Origin: Pseudomonadota bacterium
Lineage (GTDB): Bacteria; Pseudomonadota; Alphaproteobacteria; Rhizobiales; Xanthobacteraceae
Assembly (NCBI GenBank): GCA_023434095.1
Contig: JAEYTJ010000202.1
Span: forward strand, 1-16,132
Direction of reading: 5' to 3'
DNA length: 16,132 nt
How positions within the stretch are numbered: the first letter of the stretch is position 1; every line of letters starts with the position of its first letter. This document shows positions 13,887-16,132 of this stretch, one piece after another. Below the pieces are notes generated by a model. It ran no database searches. It had not been told where the DNA came from and was given only the letters and a program-made list of their open reading frames with translations. Both the position numbers and the translations under genes were made by a program.

Positions 13887-14414
13887 ATGCTTCAAAGACT
13901 TGCGTTTGCGCTCGGCCTGTTGCTCCTCGCCCCGGCGCTCGCCTCCGCCCACGGACCGACGCCCCAGCGCGCCGACGAGACGCTGGTGATCGCCGCCCCA
14001 CCGGAGGCGGTGTGGGCGGTGCTCTCGCGCTTCGGCGACATAGGTGCGTGGCATCCGCTGGTGAAGAAGGTGGAGGCGACCGGAGGCGACGCGGCCGGCG
14101 GCGAGCGCGTGGTGACGCTGGAGAAGGGCGAGATCAAGGAGGGGCTGGACGAGATCGACCCCGCCGCCCACCGCCTCTCCTACCGCCTGCTGACCGAAAA
14201 TGCCGAGGCGATCCCGGTCAGCTTCTACACCCAGACCATCGAGGTGAAGCCGGACGGGGCGGGGAGCGAAGTGTCGTGGAGCGCCCGCTTCTACCGTGCC
14301 GATACCACCAACGAGCCGCCGGAGGACCGCAACGACGAGGCCGCCGTCGCGGCGATGACCGATTTCATCAAGCAGGGCCTTGCCGGGCTGCAGGCCAAGG
14401 CGACCGGCAAGTGA
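13887..14414 (+). CDS. mxaD: MxaD, periplasmic SRPBCC-fold methanol oxidation protein
   Basis: 175 residues. The ATG at 13887 is preceded by AAGGA (13874-13878). A signal peptide ends at LASA (about residue 21). The mature protein is a START/polyketide-cyclase (SRPBCC) fold, seen in the pattern LVIAAPPEAVWAVLSRFGDIGAWHP and later VSWSARFYR, with a C-terminal amphipathic helix. MxaD of Methylobacterium is periplasmic and is reported to influence electron transfer between methanol dehydrogenase and cytochrome cL. No catalytic residues are evident. Its TGA overlaps a GTG that opens a tiny reading frame linking it to the next gene. Confidence 0.92.
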   Translation: MLQRLAFALGLLLLAPALASAHGPTPQRADETLVIAAPPEAVWAVLSRFGDIGAWHPLVKKVEATGGDAAGGERVVTLEKGEIKEGLDEIDPAAHRLSYRLLTENAEAIPVSFYTQTIEVKPDGAGSEVSWSARFYRADTTNEPPEDRNDEAAVAAMTDFIKQGLAGLQAKATGK

Positions 14415-14449
14415 AGGGAGCGGCGCGCGAGATGGAGACGGCGAGGTGA
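14411..14449 (+). CDS. Possible 12-codon coupling minicistron between mxaD and the beta-propeller gene
   Basis: GTG at 14411 overlaps the mxaD stop (GTGA). It opens a frame of 12 codons that ends in TGA at 14447-14449, which in turn overlaps the GTG start of the next gene (GTGA at 14446-14449). The peptide, MKGAAREMETAR, has no recognisable function. The arrangement would hand ribosomes from mxaD to the downstream gene, which lacks a strong Shine-Dalgarno. It could equally be chance in a GC-rich gap. Confidence 0.25.
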   Translation: MKGAAREMETAR

Positions 14450-15459
14450 CGGCCGCGTGCCGACCTGCCGCGGCGCGCCATGCGCTGCTCGCCGCCGCCT
14501 TCGCGCTGCTGGCCCTCGCCTTGCCGGCCGTCGCCTCCGAAGCCGGGGAGGCCAGCCCGCCCTCGCCCCTCGTCGCCATCGTGTCGCAGAAGGCGGCGGA
14601 GGTGGCGCTGGTCGACATCGACGCGCAGGAAGTGCGGGCGGTGATCGCCGTCGCCGCCGTGCCCGCCGGGCTGGCGGCCAGCCCGGACGGCTCCACGCTC
14701 TATGTCACCCATCCCGACCTCAGTCTGGTCAGTCGCATCGATCTTGCCGCGCGGCGGGTGACGGCGACGTTCAAGGCCGGGCTGGAGCCGTTCGGCATCG
14801 CCGTTACCCCGGACGGGCGCGCCCTTCTGGTCAGCGACTGGAGCGGCGACGCGCTGATCAGGCTCGACGCGGCCACCGGCGCCGAGACCGGCCGCACGGC
14901 GATCGGGAAGGCCCCGGCGGGGCTGGTGCTGGATGGAGAAGGCGCACTCGCCTATGTCGCCGACCGCGAAAGCGACCAGGTCAGCGTGGTGCGCGTGGCG
15001 GACATGACCCGCCTCGCCACCGTGCCGGTCGGGCGCGCGCCGTTCGCGCTGGCGCTGTCGCCGGATGGCGGGCGGCTCTATGTCGCCAATGTGCAGAGCG
15101 GCGACCTCTCGGTGATCGAGACGGCCTCCGCGCCGCGCGAGATCGCGCGGGTGAAGGTCGGGCTCATGCCCTATGGCGTGGCGGTGACGCCGGACGGGCG
15201 CACGGCGCTGGTCAGCAACCAGCAGAGCGGCAGGCTCGCCATCGTCGACGCCGACACCCTCAAGTTGGCGCCCGCCCAGCCCCGGCTCGGCAGCTTTCCC
15301 GAGGGAATCGCGGTGGCCTCGCCCACCCGCGCGGCAGCGGTGGACTGGGCGGAAGACGAGGTGGTGGTGATCGACACCGAGACCCCCGCGCTCCTCGGCC
15401 GGGTGAAGGTCGGCACCAGCCCGCGCAATCTGATCGCCGTGCCCCAGAGGGGGCGCTGA
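14446..15459 (+). CDS. Secreted YVTN-family beta-propeller protein, last gene of the mxa operon
   Basis: 337 residues from a GTG at 14446, chosen because it begins a clean signal peptide (about 1-30, ending PAVA) and overlaps a preceding stop. About seven blades of roughly 40 residues follow. SPDG/TPDG turns lie at 79-82, 121-124, 205-208 and 248-251, and YVTH, YVAD and YVAN strands belong to the YVTN/YncE type. There is no heme, PQQ-ligand or metal motif that I can recognise. Similar propellers accompany other PQQ-dehydrogenase loci (PQQ-dependent catabolism-associated beta-propeller). Its place after mxaD is where mxaE lies in Methylobacterium, but I am not certain it is the same family, so no symbol is given. 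A periplasmic scaffold or assembly role for methanol dehydrogenase is inference. Confidence 0.8.
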   Translation: MTAACRPAAARHALLAAAFALLALALPAVASEAGEASPPSPLVAIVSQKAAEVALVDIDAQEVRAVIAVAAVPAGLAASPDGSTLYVTHPDLSLVSRIDLAARRVTATFKAGLEPFGIAVTPDGRALLVSDWSGDALIRLDAATGAETGRTAIGKAPAGLVLDGEGALAYVADRESDQVSVVRVADMTRLATVPVGRAPFALALSPDGGRLYVANVQSGDLSVIETASAPREIARVKVGLMPYGVAVTPDGRTALVSNQQSGRLAIVDADTLKLAPAQPRLGSFPEGIAVASPTRAAAVDWAEDEVVVIDTETPALLGRVKVGTSPRNLIAVPQRGR

Positions 15460-15466
15460 GCCGTTC

Positions 15467-15712
15467 CTACCCTCCCCAGTCGATCCGCGGCATCTCGCGC
15501 CGCACCTTGTCGACGGCGGCGCGCAGCTGGTCGAGGCGCCATTGCGTGTAGGCGTGCCCGCCGCCGGCCGGGCGGGCGAGCCGGGCGGCCCAGTTCGGGG
15601 CGTCGCCCGGCGAGTCGACGGGGTAGATGCTGACATCCTGCTCGCCGATGCGGCCGAGACGGGGCTGCACGGTTTCGGCGATCCGTCGCGTCACGTCGAT
15701 CAGCGTCGTCAT
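15467..15712 (-). CDS. Small uncharacterised protein
   Basis: 81 residues if started at the ATG at 15712, which has GGAGGG a few bases upstream; a longer start at 15787 adds an Arg/His-rich segment that looks non-coding. The protein is predicted soluble, with no signal or membrane segment. It begins with an amphipathic helix (TLIDVTRRIAETVQPRLGRI). A Gly/Pro-rich middle follows, then a second helix (TQWRLDQLRAAVDKVRREMP) and the end RIDWGG. I do not recognise the family. It converges on the beta-propeller gene with only 7 bp between stop codons, leaving no room for a conventional terminator. Codon use is like the neighbours. Confidence 0.6.
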   Translation of the reverse strand: MTTLIDVTRRIAETVQPRLGRIGEQDVSIYPVDSPGDAPNWAARLARPAGGGHAYTQWRLDQLRAAVDKVRREMPRIDWGG

Positions 15713-15859
15713 GGCGGCCCTCCGTCGCGGCCGGGGTCCCGCGCTATGCGACGGCAATGTGCGTTCATGATGGCCGCCGCCGGGCACCGCCGTGACGCGC
15801 GCCCCCGCATCGAACTTCCGCGATCATCCCGGGTTGTCCCTGAGATCAAGGAGGTGACC
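15713..15859. promoter_or_regulatory. Divergent intergenic region between the two right-edge genes
   Basis: 147 bp between divergent starts, so it should hold both promoters. It ends with a near-perfect Shine-Dalgarno AAGGAGGTGA (15848-15857) for the plus-strand gene and contains GGAGGG (minus strand) for the other. I could not assign -35/-10 boxes with confidence. Confidence 0.4.
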
Positions 15860-16132
15860 ATGACGCTGAATCACTCGGCAAAACCGCCCGAAGACCTCGC
15901 CGACCGCAAGGCCATCCGGTTCTTCTTCCGTGGCGACGCGGACATCGTGGAATGTCTCGTCGGCTGGTCGGTGCTGGAACGGCTTGAGAACAGCCCGATG
16001 GCCAGCCGCGCCGACCGTCTCGCCCGGTTCGAGCAGCACCGCACCCGCATCGAAGCGGCGGCGCTGCGCAAGATGGAGCAGGCGGGCGAGAGCACGCTGA
16101 CCCTCGACACGCAGGACGTGCTTTCCGGCCCC
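15860..16132 (+). CDS. DUF1488-like small protein (open at right edge)
   Basis: 91 codons from the ATG at 15860, with no stop before the window ends. It has an almost ideal ribosome-binding site. The N-terminal part contains KAIRFFFRGDADIVECLVGW, and the C-terminal part contains RFEQHRTRIEAAALRKMEQ followed by a TLTLDTQDV strand. This matches the pattern I associate with DUF1488 proteins (a strand pair, then F..HR..IE..A..K). Those are usually about 85-95 residues, so the stop is probably just outside the window. The function of the family is unknown. It shows no link to methanol oxidation. Confidence 0.65.
   Translation, partial: MTLNHSAKPPEDLADRKAIRFFFRGDADIVECLVGWSVLERLENSPMASRADRLARFEQHRTRIEAAALRKMEQAGESTLTLDTQDVLSGP

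Noticed and set aside
1..16132. CRISPR arrays, insertion sequences, tRNA or rRNA genes
   Set aside because: I saw no regularly spaced repeats, transposase-like frames, terminal inverted repeats or tRNA-like folds anywhere in the window.

Overview
The window is a high-GC stretch (my estimate is about two-thirds G+C) of an alphaproteobacterial methylotroph chromosome. Gene order and protein similarity suggest the Hyphomicrobiales, most plausibly a Xanthobacter/Ancylobacter/Starkeya-type organism. It holds the mxa (mox) cluster for the calcium- and PQQ-dependent methanol dehydrogenase, nearly whole, with its putative regulatory genes divergently upstream.

Layout. Positions 1-845 (minus) are the 5' part of an RlpA-type septal lytic transglycosylase that runs off the left edge. 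Positions 1107-3735 (minus) are a tightly coupled three-gene unit in transcription order moxZ (lipoprotein), moxY (histidine kinase), moxX (LuxR-type response regulator). A 448-bp, relatively AT-rich control region (3736-4183) separates it from the divergent mxa genes. Positions 4184-8196 (plus) encode the catalytic module: mxaF (large subunit), mxaJ (periplasmic binding-protein-like factor), mxaG (cytochrome cL) and mxaI (small subunit). Positions 8401-14414 encode the maturation module mxaR, mxaS, mxaA, mxaC, mxaK, mxaL, mxaD, in which almost every junction is a stop/start overlap. A secreted YVTN-type beta-propeller gene follows (14446-15459) and probably ends the operon. The right edge has a small uncharacterised gene on the minus strand and a DUF1488-like gene on the plus strand that runs off the window.

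How the genes work together. MxaF and MxaI form the periplasmic alpha2beta2 dehydrogenase that oxidises methanol to formaldehyde. Electrons pass to cytochrome cL (MxaG), and MxaJ and MxaD assist assembly and electron transfer. MxaA, C, K and L are known from family genetics to be needed for Ca2+ insertion. With the MoxR ATPase MxaR and the DUF58 protein MxaS they form a membrane-anchored MoxR/von Willebrand A machine resembling a dedicated Bat operon. MoxZ-MoxY-MoxX probably senses a periplasmic signal and activates mxaF.

The system is a known one; I do not see a wholly new system here. The points most worth a second look are: a set of CATAAG/CTTATG elements in the divergent control region that could be MoxX sites; GC-rich intercistronic hairpins after mxaF, mxaJ and mxaI that could set subunit ratios; a lipoprotein translationally coupled to the sensor kinase; a non-canonical Walker B (Asn for Asp) in MxaR; and a 12-codon minicistron joining mxaD to the beta-propeller gene by two GTGA overlaps.
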